Shown here piece by piece: positions 8,916 to 16,533 of a stretch of DNA of 64,000 nucleotides; the first letter of the stretch is position 1, and each line of letters begins with the position of its first letter. The stretch comes from Pseudomonas sp. Root562 (lineage in GTDB: Bacteria; Pseudomonadota; Gammaproteobacteria; Pseudomonadales; Pseudomonadaceae). The notes below the pieces were generated by a model. The model saw only the letters and a program-made list of their open reading frames with translations. It ran no database searches and was not told the DNA's origin. Location: the NCBI RefSeq assembly GCF_001427125.1, contig NZ_LMGK01000004.1:205529-269528 (forward strand), written 5' to 3'. The position numbers and the translations under genes are program-made.

Positions 8916-8954
8916 GTTCTGTAGACCGCCTCAAGTCTATCTCCCTCCCCGCCA

Positions 8955-8978
8955 TTAGTTTAGAAAAATCTGAACTAA
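8955..8978. promoter_or_regulatory. Inverted repeat, probable GbuR operator for gbuA
   Basis: Arms TTAGTTTAGA (8955-8964) and TCTGAACTAA (8969-8978) are complementary except for one position and are separated by AAAA. The site lies in the gbuR-gbuA divergent region, about 120 bases before gbuA, where a LysR-type activator would bind. The remaining sequence up to gbuA is A+T-richer and should hold the promoter. Confidence 0.65.
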
Positions 8979-9100
8979 GTATTTGCCCGTAGCGATTCTT
9001 CCCGACCACTACATTTCGCAGAATCGGCCCACAACGGTGCCCGTACCTTCCGTGAACGGCGCAACCCAATAAATAAAACAACGACGATGAGGCCCTACCC

Positions 9101-10051
9101 GTGGACAAGATTCTTCACCAACCACTGGGCGGCAACGAAATGCCGCGCTTCGGCGGCATCGCCACCATGCTCCGACTCCCCCATGTACCGACTGCTGCCG
9201 GCCTGGACGCGGCCTTCGTTGGCGTGCCGCTGGACATCGGTACTTCGCTGCGCCCCGGTACCCGCTTCGGACCACGTGACATCCGCGCCGAATCGGTGAT
9301 GATCCGCCCGTACAACATGGCCACCGGTGCTGCACCGTTCGATTCGCTGTCGGTTGCCGATATCGGCGACGTGGCGATCAACACCTTCAACCTGCTGGAT
9401 GCCGTGCGGATCATCGAAGAGTCCTACGACAACATCCTTGAACACGACGTGATCCCGCTGACCCTCGGCGGCGACCACACCATCACCCTGCCGATCCTGC
9501 GTGCCATCCATAAAAAGCACGGCAAAGTCGGCCTGGTGCACATCGACGCCCACGCCGATGTCAACGATCACATGTTCGGCGAGAAAATCGCCCACGGCAC
9601 CACCTTCCGCCGCGCCGTCGAAGAAGGCCTGATTGACCCGGACCGCGTTGTACAAATCGGTCTGCGCGCCCAGGGCTACACCGCTGACGACTTCAACTGG
9701 AGCCGTAACCAGGGCTTCCGTGTGGTCCAGGCCGAAGAGTGCTGGCACAAATCCCTGGCGCCATTGATGGCCGAAGTCCGCGAGAAAGTCGGCGGTGGTC
9801 CGGTGTACCTGAGCTTCGACATCGACGGCATCGACCCGGCTTGGGCACCCGGCACCGGTACCCCGGAAATCGGCGGTCTGACGACCATTCAGGCGATCGA
9901 GATCGTTCGCGGCTGCCAAGGCCTCGACCTGATCGGTTGCGATCTGGTAGAAGTCTCGCCCGCTTACGACACCACCGGCAACACCTCGCTGCTGGCCGCC
10001 AACCTGCTGTACGAAATGCTCTGCGTACTGCCTGGCGTGGTCCATCGCTGA
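9101..10051 (+). CDS. gbuA: Guanidinobutyrase (agmatinase/ureohydrolase family)
   Basis: 316-residue ureohydrolase that should split 4-guanidinobutyrate into 4-aminobutyrate and urea (EC 3.5.3.7) in the cytoplasm, late in arginine degradation. The binuclear manganese motifs are complete: GGDHTITLP near 124, HIDAHAD near 147 and SFDIDGIDP near 241. Agmatinase is the alternative by sequence alone, but the gene order gbuR / gbuA / NTF2-like / NCS1 transporter / SSS transporter equals PA1422-PA1418 and favours guanidinobutyrase. The start is GTG at 9101 with TGAGG 9 nt before it; the nearby ATG at 9085 is out of frame. Confidence 0.87.
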   Translation: MDKILHQPLGGNEMPRFGGIATMLRLPHVPTAAGLDAAFVGVPLDIGTSLRPGTRFGPRDIRAESVMIRPYNMATGAAPFDSLSVADIGDVAINTFNLLDAVRIIEESYDNILEHDVIPLTLGGDHTITLPILRAIHKKHGKVGLVHIDAHADVNDHMFGEKIAHGTTFRRAVEEGLIDPDRVVQIGLRAQGYTADDFNWSRNQGFRVVQAEECWHKSLAPLMAEVREKVGGGPVYLSFDIDGIDPAWAPGTGTPEIGGLTTIQAIEIVRGCQGLDLIGCDLVEVSPAYDTTGNTSLLAANLLYEMLCVLPGVVHR

Positions 10052-10060
10052 GGATCGGTC

Positions 10061-10483
10061 ATGAACGAACGTGATCAGGTTTTGAACGCGGCGGCCGATC
10101 TGGTCGCCGCCTTCGCCCGTAACGATCGAGAAGCCTACTTCGGTGCGTTCAGCGCCGATGCCAGCTTTGTTTTCTACACCCTCGGCCAGCCGCTGCTGTC
10201 GCGCGATGCCTACCAGGCGTTGTGGGACAGCTGGCGTGCCGAGGATGGCTTCGAGGTGCTGTCGTGCACGTCGAGCAACGCCTTCGTCAGCCTACAGGGT
10301 GACGTGGCGATTTTCATTCATGACGTTGCCACCGAGCTGCGCATGCAAGGGGAGCAACACTTCAGCCAGGAGCGCGAGACGATTGTTTTCAAGAAACAAG
10401 CGTCTGGCCAAGAACAACAAGGCCTATGGCTGGCCTGTCACGAACATTTGTCCGCAATGCCGGAAGGGCTGCCACCCCCTTAG
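10061..10483 (+). CDS. NTF2/SnoaL-like small protein of the gbu operon
   Basis: 140-residue protein with the cone-shaped NTF2-like fold signature: N-terminal helix (ADLVAAFARNDREAYFGAF), FYTLGQPLLSRDAYQALWDSW, and a final strand ending LACHEHLS. It starts 9 bases after gbuA with AGGATCGGTC in front. The same small gene (PA1420) follows gbuA in P. aeruginosa. The function is unknown to me. A role in binding a guanidino compound or a breakdown product is possible, since the fold often holds small ligands, but no catalytic set is recognisable. Confidence 0.8.
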   Translation: MNERDQVLNAAADLVAAFARNDREAYFGAFSADASFVFYTLGQPLLSRDAYQALWDSWRAEDGFEVLSCTSSNAFVSLQGDVAIFIHDVATELRMQGEQHFSQERETIVFKKQASGQEQQGLWLACHEHLSAMPEGLPPP

Positions 10484-10537
10484 CCAAACAGGTGACGCTC
10501 ACACACGATGAGCGCGCCTTTATGATCGGAGCAGATC

Positions 10538-12046
10538 ATGAATAACAACAACAAAGAAAAAAGCCTTAGCATCGAAACAAACGGGGTCGAACAGATTCCG
10601 GACAATGAGCGCACCGCCCGGCCCAGCGACCTGTTTCGCTTGATCTTCGGCGGCGCCAACACCTTTGCCACCGCCGTGCTCGGCAGTTTCCCGGTTCTGT
10701 TCGGCCTGTCTTTCCAGGCGGGCGTCTGGGCGATTGTGCTGGGCGTCGTGCTCGGTGCGCTGATCCTGGCGCCGATGGGCCTGTTCGGTCCGATCAACGG
10801 CACCAACAACGCGGTGTCTTCCGGTGCACACTTCGGCGTGCACGGGCGGATCGTCGGCTCCTTCCTGTCCCTGTTGACCGCTATCGCGTTCTTCTCGCTC
10901 TCTGTCTGGAGTTCGGGGGACGCATTGGTGGGCGGCGCGAAACGCCTGGTCGACCTGCCGGAAACCGACTTGACCCTGGGCCTGGCCTACGGTCTGTTCG
11001 CGCTGCTGGTGCTGACGGTGTGCATCTACGGTTTCCGTTTCATGTTGTGGGTCAACCGCATCGCGGTGTGGGCGGCGAGCCTGTTGTTCCTGCTGGGCAT
11101 CTTCGCGTTCGCCCCGGCGTTCGACAGTCAGTACGCAGGTACCGTGGCCATGGGTCAGGCTGGTTTCTGGGCAGCGTTCATCGGCGCAGCACTGGTTGCC
11201 ATGAGCAATCCGATTTCCTTCGGTGCGTTCCTCGGCGACTGGTCGCGCTACATCCCGCGTGAAACGCCGAAAGGCCGGATCATGCTCGCGGTGATCGCCG
11301 CGCAACTGGCGACGCTGATTCCGTTTCTGTTCGGCCTCGCCACCGCGACGATCGTGGCGATCAAGGCACCGGACTACATTGCGGCCAACAATTATGTCGG
11401 CGGGCTGTTGGCGGTTTCGCCCACCTGGTTCTTCCTGCCGGTGTGTTTGATTGCGGTGATCGGCGGCATGTCCACCGGCACCACGTCGCTTTATGGCACC
11501 GGGCTGGACATGTCCAGCGTGTTCCCACGGGTGTTGTCGCGGGTCAAGGCCACGCTGCTGATCGGTGTGATGTCGATTGCCTTCATCTTCATCGGTCGCT
11601 TCGCGGCGAACCTGGTGCAGAGCGTGTCGACTTTCGCCGTACTGATCATCACCTGCACCACGCCATGGATGGTGATCATGATCATCGGCCTGGTGACGCG
11701 TCGCGGTTTCTACTGCCCGGATGACCTGCAAGTGTTCACCCGTGGCGAGAAAGGTGGCCGCTACTGGTTCACCCACGGCTGGAACTGGCGTGGCATGGGC
11801 GCCTGGATCCCGAGCGCGGCCGTCGGCCTGTGCTTCGTCAACCTGCCGGGGCAGTTTGTCGGTCCGCTGGGCAACCTGGCCGATGGCATCGACATCAGCC
11901 TGCCGGTGACACTGGGCCTGGCCTCGGTGGTGTACCTGATGTTGCTCAAGATGTTCCCGGAAGCGCACGCGGTGTTCGGCCCGAACGATTCACGCAGCAA
12001 GAGCACGGACCCGCTCGTTAAACCGGCGATGCGGCAAGTCGCCTGA
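10538..12046 (+). CDS. NCS1-family (cytosine/purine permease type) transporter
   Basis: 502-residue inner-membrane protein with about 12 hydrophobic segments, of the nucleobase:cation symporter 1 family. It shows the family's first-helix region (FRLIFGGANTFATAVLGSFP), the MGLFGPINGTNNAVSSGAHFG loop region and the FLGDWSRYIPRET loop between segments. It is the third gene of the gbu unit and corresponds to PA1419. From context it may import guanidinobutyrate or a related guanidino compound; the family itself handles cytosine, purines, hydantoins and similar small nitrogen compounds. GGAGCAGATC precedes the ATG. The last 25 residues are hydrophilic. Confidence 0.85.
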   Translation: MNNNNKEKSLSIETNGVEQIPDNERTARPSDLFRLIFGGANTFATAVLGSFPVLFGLSFQAGVWAIVLGVVLGALILAPMGLFGPINGTNNAVSSGAHFGVHGRIVGSFLSLLTAIAFFSLSVWSSGDALVGGAKRLVDLPETDLTLGLAYGLFALLVLTVCIYGFRFMLWVNRIAVWAASLLFLLGIFAFAPAFDSQYAGTVAMGQAGFWAAFIGAALVAMSNPISFGAFLGDWSRYIPRETPKGRIMLAVIAAQLATLIPFLFGLATATIVAIKAPDYIAANNYVGGLLAVSPTWFFLPVCLIAVIGGMSTGTTSLYGTGLDMSSVFPRVLSRVKATLLIGVMSIAFIFIGRFAANLVQSVSTFAVLIITCTTPWMVIMIIGLVTRRGFYCPDDLQVFTRGEKGGRYWFTHGWNWRGMGAWIPSAAVGLCFVNLPGQFVGPLGNLADGIDISLPVTLGLASVVYLMLLKMFPEAHAVFGPNDSRSKSTDPLVKPAMRQVA

Positions 12047-12078
12047 AAAAACGCACGAACCTGTGGACAACGCATGAC

Positions 12079-12171
12079 CTGTAGGAGCGAGGCTTGCCCG
12101 CGAAGAACGATGACGCGGTCAGGCTGACTCACCGCGGCACCCCATTCGCGGGCAAGCCACGCTCCTACAGC
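12079..12171. repeat. REP doublet, GGAGCGAGGCTTGCCCGCGAA family (copy 1)
   Basis: Outer arms CTGTAGGAGCGAGGCTTGCC and GGCAAGCCACGCTCCTACAG flank TGACGCGGTCAGG-type spacer. The arms differ by one base. The element lies between the two transporter genes of the gbu operon. The same family recurs at 41203-41278, and a variant at 19800-19890. Confidence 0.88.
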
Positions 12172-12233
12172 AATACATTCCCAGGAATTGATTTTCAGCC
12201 TCACATAAAAAAGACAATCGGAGACACGCCATC

Positions 12234-13613
12234 ATGGCTTTGGATTTATTCGTCGTACTCATCTACGCCGCCGCGATGCTGATACTCGGCTACTACGGCA
12301 TGCGCAAGGCCAAGACCAACGAAGATTTTTTGGTTGCCGGTCGCAATCTCGGCCCTAGCCTGTACATGGGCACCATGGCGGCCACCGTCCTGGGCGGCGC
12401 GTCCACCGTGGGCACCGTGCGTCTGGGCTACGTGCATGGCATCTCCGGTTTCTGGCTGTGCGCAGCCCTGGGTTGCGGGATCGTGGCGTTGAACCTGTTC
12501 CTCGCCAAGCCGTTGCTGAAACTGAAGATCTACACCGTTACCCAGGTGCTGGAAAAACGCTACAACCCGATGGCCCGCTCGGCGAGCGCGGTGATCATGC
12601 TGGCCTATGCACTGATGATCGGCGTGACCTCGATCCTGGCGATCGGCACCGTGCTGCAAGTGCTGTTCGGGTTGCCGTTCTGGATTTCGGTAGTGCTCGG
12701 TGGTGGTGTGGTAGTGGTCTACTCGGCCATCGGCGGCATGTGGTCGCTGACCCTGACCGACATCGTCCAGTTCGTGATCAAGACCGTTGGCCTGATGTTC
12801 ATCCTGTTGCCGATCTGCCTGTACCGCGTCGGTGGTTGGGATGAGTTGGTGTTGAAACTGCCGGCGGCGAGCTTCAGCTTCACCACCATTGGTTGGGACA
12901 CCATCATCACCTACTTCATGATCTACTTCTTCGGCATCCTGATCGGTCAGGACATCTGGCAGCGGGTGTTCACCGTCAAGACCGCCAAAGTCGCTCAGGT
13001 TGCCGGCACCGCTGCCGGTATCTACTGCATCCTCTACGGCCTGGCCTGCGCCTTGATCGGAATGGCTGCACACGTACTGATTCCGGATCTGGACAACGTC
13101 AACAACGCCTTCGCCGCCATCGTGAAACTGTCCCTGCCGGACGGTATCCGCGGTCTGGTAATCGCTGCAGCACTCGCGGCCATGATGTCCACCGCCAGCG
13201 CCGGCCTGCTCGCCGCTGCCACCACCCTGACCGAAGACCTGCTGCCGAAACTGCGTGGCGGTAAGCAATCGAGCCTGGGCCTGAACCGCCTGGTCACCAT
13301 GCTCACCGGTATCGTGGTACTCGGGATCGCCCTGGTGGTGAACGACGTGATCAGCGCCCTGACCCTGGCCTACAACTTGTTGGTAGGCGGCATGCTGATC
13401 CCATTGATCGGTGCGATTTTCTGGAAACGCGCTACCACCGCCGGCGCCATCGCCAGCATGGGCCTGGGCTTCGTCACTGCGCTGGTGTTCATGGTCAAGG
13501 ACGGTCTGGATGCCAACACCCCGATCTACTACAGCCTGGCTGTTGGCCTGGTGAGCTTCGTCGTGGTCAGCCTGCTGTCCCGTCGTCCGGTGACACTGGC
13601 CAGCGCCGCCTAA
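12234..13613 (+). CDS. Sodium:solute symporter (SSS family)
   Basis: 459-residue inner-membrane symporter with about 13 hydrophobic segments. Family marks include LVAGRNLGPSLYMGTMAATV (segment 2), GGASTVGTVRLGYVHGISGF and AALAAMMSTASAGLLAAATT (segment 8, with the Ser/Thr residues typical of the sodium site). It corresponds to PA1418 at the end of the gbu cluster, so sodium-driven uptake of a guanidino acid or its product is the likely role (inference). CGGAGACACGCC precedes the ATG. A REP doublet separates it from the NCS1 gene, so read-through may be reduced. A good terminator follows. Confidence 0.88.
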   Translation: MALDLFVVLIYAAAMLILGYYGMRKAKTNEDFLVAGRNLGPSLYMGTMAATVLGGASTVGTVRLGYVHGISGFWLCAALGCGIVALNLFLAKPLLKLKIYTVTQVLEKRYNPMARSASAVIMLAYALMIGVTSILAIGTVLQVLFGLPFWISVVLGGGVVVVYSAIGGMWSLTLTDIVQFVIKTVGLMFILLPICLYRVGGWDELVLKLPAASFSFTTIGWDTIITYFMIYFFGILIGQDIWQRVFTVKTAKVAQVAGTAAGIYCILYGLACALIGMAAHVLIPDLDNVNNAFAAIVKLSLPDGIRGLVIAAALAAMMSTASAGLLAAATTLTEDLLPKLRGGKQSSLGLNRLVTMLTGIVVLGIALVVNDVISALTLAYNLLVGGMLIPLIGAIFWKRATTAGAIASMGLGFVTALVFMVKDGLDANTPIYYSLAVGLVSFVVVSLLSRRPVTLASAA

Positions 13614-13644
13614 GCTGAACACAACGAATTGATGTTTTCTTCGA

Positions 13645-13679
13645 CGGGTGTGGCGTCGGTTGCCTCACCCGTTTTTTTT
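13645..13679 (+). terminator. Rho-independent terminator of the gbu transporter unit
   Basis: CGGGTG (13645-13650) pairs with CACCCG (13666-13671); after one T-T mismatch the stem continues GGC/GCC around loop GTCGGTT. Eight T residues follow. It sits 32 bases past the SSS stop codon. Confidence 0.9.
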
Positions 13680-13807
13680 CACCTGGAGAAAATGTCGTAT
13701 GAAGAGCCACGTGATTGACGAGTGGTAACGCCAGCATGGCGCAAGCCTGCTGTACTCAATACCAGGAACCCATCCAGCAGGGACGACAATCGATTTGGCG
13801 TGTCCCC

Positions 13808-14059
13808 ATGAACAAAGCAGCCGTGCGTGCCGCCGTGCATCAATTCATCAGCCGCTTGCTGGAAGGCCGGGATGATTTCGACGACAACGCCAGTCTGTCG
13901 CAGTTGGGATTGGATAAAGCGGATATCGAAGATTTGATCTTCCATCTGGAAGATGAATTCGGTTTGACGGCTTTTACCGCCGAAGAAGACACGATGCTCA
14001 AGACCGCCAGAACGGCAAATGACCTGAGTCGGTTTTTAATTGAGATCGGGCGGCATTGA
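13808..14059 (+). CDS. Acyl-carrier-protein-like protein without the phosphopantetheine serine
   Basis: 83-residue acidic protein with the four-helix look of acyl carrier proteins: helix 1 AAVRAAVHQFISRLLEGRDD, loop NASLSQLGL, helix 2 DIEDLIFHLEDEFGL and C-terminal helix TANDLSRFLIEIGRH. At the site where carrier proteins have D-S-L/M (Ser carries phosphopantetheine) it reads GLDKADIEDL, so the serine is replaced by Lys. It should therefore not be a working acyl carrier unless modified differently. Starts further upstream (ATG 13736, TTG 13715) are open, but the similarity to carrier proteins begins at 13808; no start has a strong Shine-Dalgarno. Function unknown. Confidence 0.65.
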   Translation: MNKAAVRAAVHQFISRLLEGRDDFDDNASLSQLGLDKADIEDLIFHLEDEFGLTAFTAEEDTMLKTARTANDLSRFLIEIGRH

Positions 14060-14093
14060 CAGCCTGATCACCGCCCTATGCCTTGTACGCGCA

Positions 14094-14196
14094 CCTGTAG
14101 CAGCGAAACTGCTCGCAAAAAACTCCAAGCGCCACGTACTTTCAGGCAGCCGACAGCATTGTCAACGTCCACTTCGAGCGTGCTCGCTCCTGCAGG
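14094..14196. repeat. Degenerate REP doublet between convergent genes
   Basis: CCTGTAGCAGCGAAACTGCTCGC at the left resembles the start of the GGAGCGAGCCTGCTCGC REP type, and CGAGCGTGCTCGCTCCTGCAGG at the right resembles its mirror image. The two units have drifted from each other. It fills the gap between the carrier-like gene and the small ORF on the other strand. Confidence 0.5.
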
Positions 14197-14197
14197 A

Positions 14198-14326
14198 CTA
14201 CCGGCGGCGCTGCTGGCGTCGACGCTGTTCGTCGTCCGTACGGATGGGCACAGGTTGCAGAGGCGGTTCGATCAGACCGAGTGCGACACCCAGGTCGTGC
14301 AGCCAATTTTGGATTTTCTCTTTCAT
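14198..14326 (-). CDS. 42-residue ORF at the position of P. aeruginosa PA1414 (SicX locus)
   Basis: Small ORF with a good Shine-Dalgarno (AAGGGGG, about 5 nt before ATG): an amphipathic N-terminus MKEKIQNWLHDLGVALGLIE, a Pro-rich middle (PPLQPVP) and a very basic Arg/Gln tail. It lies directly downstream of a LysR gene on the same strand and near the gbu cluster. That matches PA1414 between PA1413 (LysR) and PA1418-PA1422 in P. aeruginosa. The PA1414 transcript has been described as, or as the source of, the oxygen-responsive small RNA SicX, so this locus may act as RNA, peptide or both. A TATTAT -10-like hexamer is at 14388-14383 with no good -35 hexamer, which suggests an activated promoter. 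I found no clear Anr box (TTGAT-N4-ATCAA). The synteny is from memory. Confidence 0.6.
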   Translation of the reverse strand: MKEKIQNWLHDLGVALGLIEPPLQPVPIRTDDEQRRRQQRRR

Positions 14327-14465
14327 GATGCCCCCTTCAGGGTAGTGCCGAGCGGCCAAAATTCTGTAGCCCCTTCGCACTGATAATAGTCCGAAGTCCT
14401 GAGCAATGCTCGCCCAAAGTGGCAATGATCTGTTACTGAATGGATCACAATCGAGCGCCATTAAA

Positions 14466-15359
14466 TCATGCAATCGCCCGGGCCTGGCTTTGCGCCGACG
14501 GATAGACCGCTTGCTGTTCCTCGATCCACGCATTCAGGTTGGCCCCCACCATGCCCTTGCGCCACATCAGCCACGTGGTTGCGCTGGCAAAAGGCTCGGG
14601 GAGCGGGTGCACCGCTACGCTTTCACGCCCCGGCAGGCTGGCCAGCATCGACTCCGACATCAATGCCACGCCGGAGCCGGCAATCACGCACGCGAGCATC
14701 CCCGGGTAGGACTCGATTTCCATCGCCCGGCCCATGGCCGCGTGATCGTGAGAGAACCAGGACTCCAGGCGCATCCGATAAGAGCACCCTTGGCGAAAGG
14801 TGAATACCGAACGCCCTTCCACGTCACGCGCGCTACGCACCGGCGGGTGGTCGGCTTCGCTGATCAGCACCAGTCGTTCCTCACACAACAGCACGCCGTC
14901 GATCACTGCCAACTCTGGCGGCCCATCCACAAGTGCCGCATCGAGGCGGCCGGTGAGCAAACCTTCCAGCAGCTCACCGCTGGGTCCGGACTGCACTTGC
15001 AGGTTCACCGCCGGGTAGCGCCGGTGATAGCGGGCCAGCAACGCCGGCAGATGAATCGCAGCAGTGCTGTACATGGTGCCGAGAACGAAGTCGCCGGCCG
15101 GTTGACCGCCCTGCACCGCTGCATGGGCTTCGTCGTGCAAGGCGAACAACCTGGCGGTGTAGTCCAGCAGGACTTTTCCCGCAGGCGACAACTGCAGCCG
15201 CTGACGCTCGCGTACGAACAATTCAACGCCGAGTTGTTCTTCGAGTTGCTTGAGCCGTGTCGACAGGTTGGATGGCACCCGGTGCAGGCGTTCGGCGGCA
15301 CGGGTGATGGAGGCTTCCTCCGCCACCGCCTGGAAGATCCGCAACTGACTGAATTCCAC
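14466..15359 (-). CDS. LysR-type transcriptional regulator
   Basis: 297-residue LysR protein: winged helix-turn-helix at about 1-60 (LRIFQAVAEEASITRAAERL, VPSNLSTRLKQLEEQLG) and effector domain at about 88-290. The start is taken as GTG at 15359 (reading MEFSQLRIF), because GGAGAAA lies just upstream and the family usually begins this way; TTG at 15371 is the longer option. Position and neighbourhood match PA1413. Target unknown: the EamA exporter gene upstream is on the same strand rather than divergent, and a clear inverted repeat lies just before this gene. Confidence 0.88.
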   Translation of the reverse strand: MEFSQLRIFQAVAEEASITRAAERLHRVPSNLSTRLKQLEEQLGVELFVRERQRLQLSPAGKVLLDYTARLFALHDEAHAAVQGGQPAGDFVLGTMYSTAAIHLPALLARYHRRYPAVNLQVQSGPSGELLEGLLTGRLDAALVDGPPELAVIDGVLLCEERLVLISEADHPPVRSARDVEGRSVFTFRQGCSYRMRLESWFSHDHAAMGRAMEIESYPGMLACVIAGSGVALMSESMLASLPGRESVAVHPLPEPFASATTWLMWRKGMVGANLNAWIEEQQAVYPSAQSQARAIA

Positions 15360-15373
15360 ACCTTTCTCCAAAA

Positions 15374-15400
15374 ATGAACAAGTCAGCCACTATTGTTCAT
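15374..15400. promoter_or_regulatory. Inverted repeat ATGAACAA-N11-TTGTTCAT, likely LysR operator
   Basis: Perfect 8-bp arms at 15374-15381 and 15393-15400 with an 11-base spacer, placed 15 bases before the LysR start. Size and spacing fit autoregulation by a LysR-type protein. Confidence 0.6.
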
Positions 15401-15450
15401 CCATGAAGAAAGTCAATCAATCCCGGCCTGACGGTTGCCTGTCTTCTCGC

Positions 15451-16383
15451 TCAGCTTTGACCCAGCGCCCTGCGCAATCGGCGGCGAACCCACTGCTCAG
15501 CGCTGACGAAGGTGATGCCCAACAACACCAGGACCGCGCCAATCACGAAGTTCAGGCTCAGCTCTTCGCCCAAGAGCAACACGCCGAACGTGACACCGAA
15601 CAGCGGCGTCATGAACGAAAACACCGCCAGGTTTGCCGCCAGATAACGGCGCAGCAGCCAGAACCAGATCAGATAGCTGAAGAACGACACCACCACACCT
15701 TGGAACAGCACGCTGGTGACCGCCACGGTGGTCAGGCTGACATGGGTGATTTGACCGCTGAGCAGCGCGATCAACAGCAGGCCGACAAACCCGACTACCA
15801 ATTGATAGAACAACGTCAGTGTCACGGGCGCCTCAGACAGCCGCGAAGCCCTCACCACTACTGTCGTCGCGCCCCAGGCCGCACCCGCCAGTACGCCCAG
15901 CGCGTCACCGAGCAGCATGCGGCGATCGAGGTTATCCCACGAAACCCCACCGGCAAACGCGATGCCGATCCCGATGAATGCCAGAATAATCCCCAGCCAT
16001 TGCACCGGCCGTAAACGCTCACTGGGCAATAACCAATGCACGCCCAACGCCGTGAAGATCGGCGCGGTATAAAGAAACACCGACATGTGCGCTGCAGTGG
16101 TCAGTTGCAGGCCTTCCGAAATGAAGAAAAACTCCAGGCCAAACAAGGCACCGGCCAACAGCCCGCCGCGCCACGTGGAGCCGACCTGGTCCCAACCGCC
16201 CTTCCAGCAGATCAACAATCCTACGAGCAATGCAGACATGCCCGACCGCCCTACCGCCTGCATGACCGGCGCGATGTCGGGTGCCGCCCACTTGATCATC
16301 ACCTGCTGAACACCCCAGACCAGGCACAACCCCAGCATCACCTGCAGGGCAAATCCATCGGCGCTGCGCCGGGTGGCGCTCAC
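15451..16383 (-). CDS. EamA-family (DMT) transporter
   Basis: 310-residue inner-membrane protein with ten hydrophobic segments in two EamA repeats (about 12-145 and 158-295). The second repeat opens LLGDALGVLAGAAWGATTVV. Family members export amino acids or other metabolites, and the substrate cannot be read from sequence. The start is GTG at 16383 with GAGG 9 nt in front. It is followed after 91 bases by the LysR gene on the same strand. Its last residues (VRRRLRRALGQS) are basic and cytoplasmic. Confidence 0.87.
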   Translation of the reverse strand: MSATRRSADGFALQVMLGLCLVWGVQQVMIKWAAPDIAPVMQAVGRSGMSALLVGLLICWKGGWDQVGSTWRGGLLAGALFGLEFFFISEGLQLTTAAHMSVFLYTAPIFTALGVHWLLPSERLRPVQWLGIILAFIGIGIAFAGGVSWDNLDRRMLLGDALGVLAGAAWGATTVVVRASRLSEAPVTLTLFYQLVVGFVGLLLIALLSGQITHVSLTTVAVTSVLFQGVVVSFFSYLIWFWLLRRYLAANLAVFSFMTPLFGVTFGVLLLGEELSLNFVIGAVLVLLGITFVSAEQWVRRRLRRALGQS

Positions 16384-16425
16384 CTTGAAACCTCGACATC
16401 ACAAAACATGGCGGTGGCTCGACAG

Positions 16426-16471
16426 TTAAAGCAAAGCCCCGGCCTGCTTGTTGGCCAAGCGGTGCCGGGGC
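16426..16471 (-). terminator. Probable terminator of the CvfB-type gene
   Basis: On the minus strand GCCCCGGC and GCCGGGGC form an 8-bp G+C stem with a long loop (containing a further GGCCAAC hairpin) followed by TTTGCTTTAA. It lies 63 bases past the stop of the S1-domain gene. The T-run is interrupted, so strength is uncertain. Confidence 0.6.
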
Positions 16472-16533
16472 GGATTTCAGGCTGTAGGGTGACCTCGCAG
16501 GCAACACCCTGAAGTGTTGACTACAAGCAGCAA

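Noticed and set aside
7134..9100. Guanidine riboswitch (ykkC-type) for the gbu genes
   Set aside because: The hairpins in this region are REP doublets with matching copies elsewhere, and no ykkC-like ACGR-type loops were seen near gbuA or the transporters.
13692..13718. Eight-codon ORF with GGAG just in front, before the carrier-like gene
   Set aside because: The Shine-Dalgarno is too close to the ATG and the peptide has no regulatory feature such as codon runs; chance is more likely.
14327..14465. Anr/Fnr box upstream of the SicX-like ORF
   Set aside because: I looked for TTGAT-N4-ATCAA on both strands; only weak half-sites were found.
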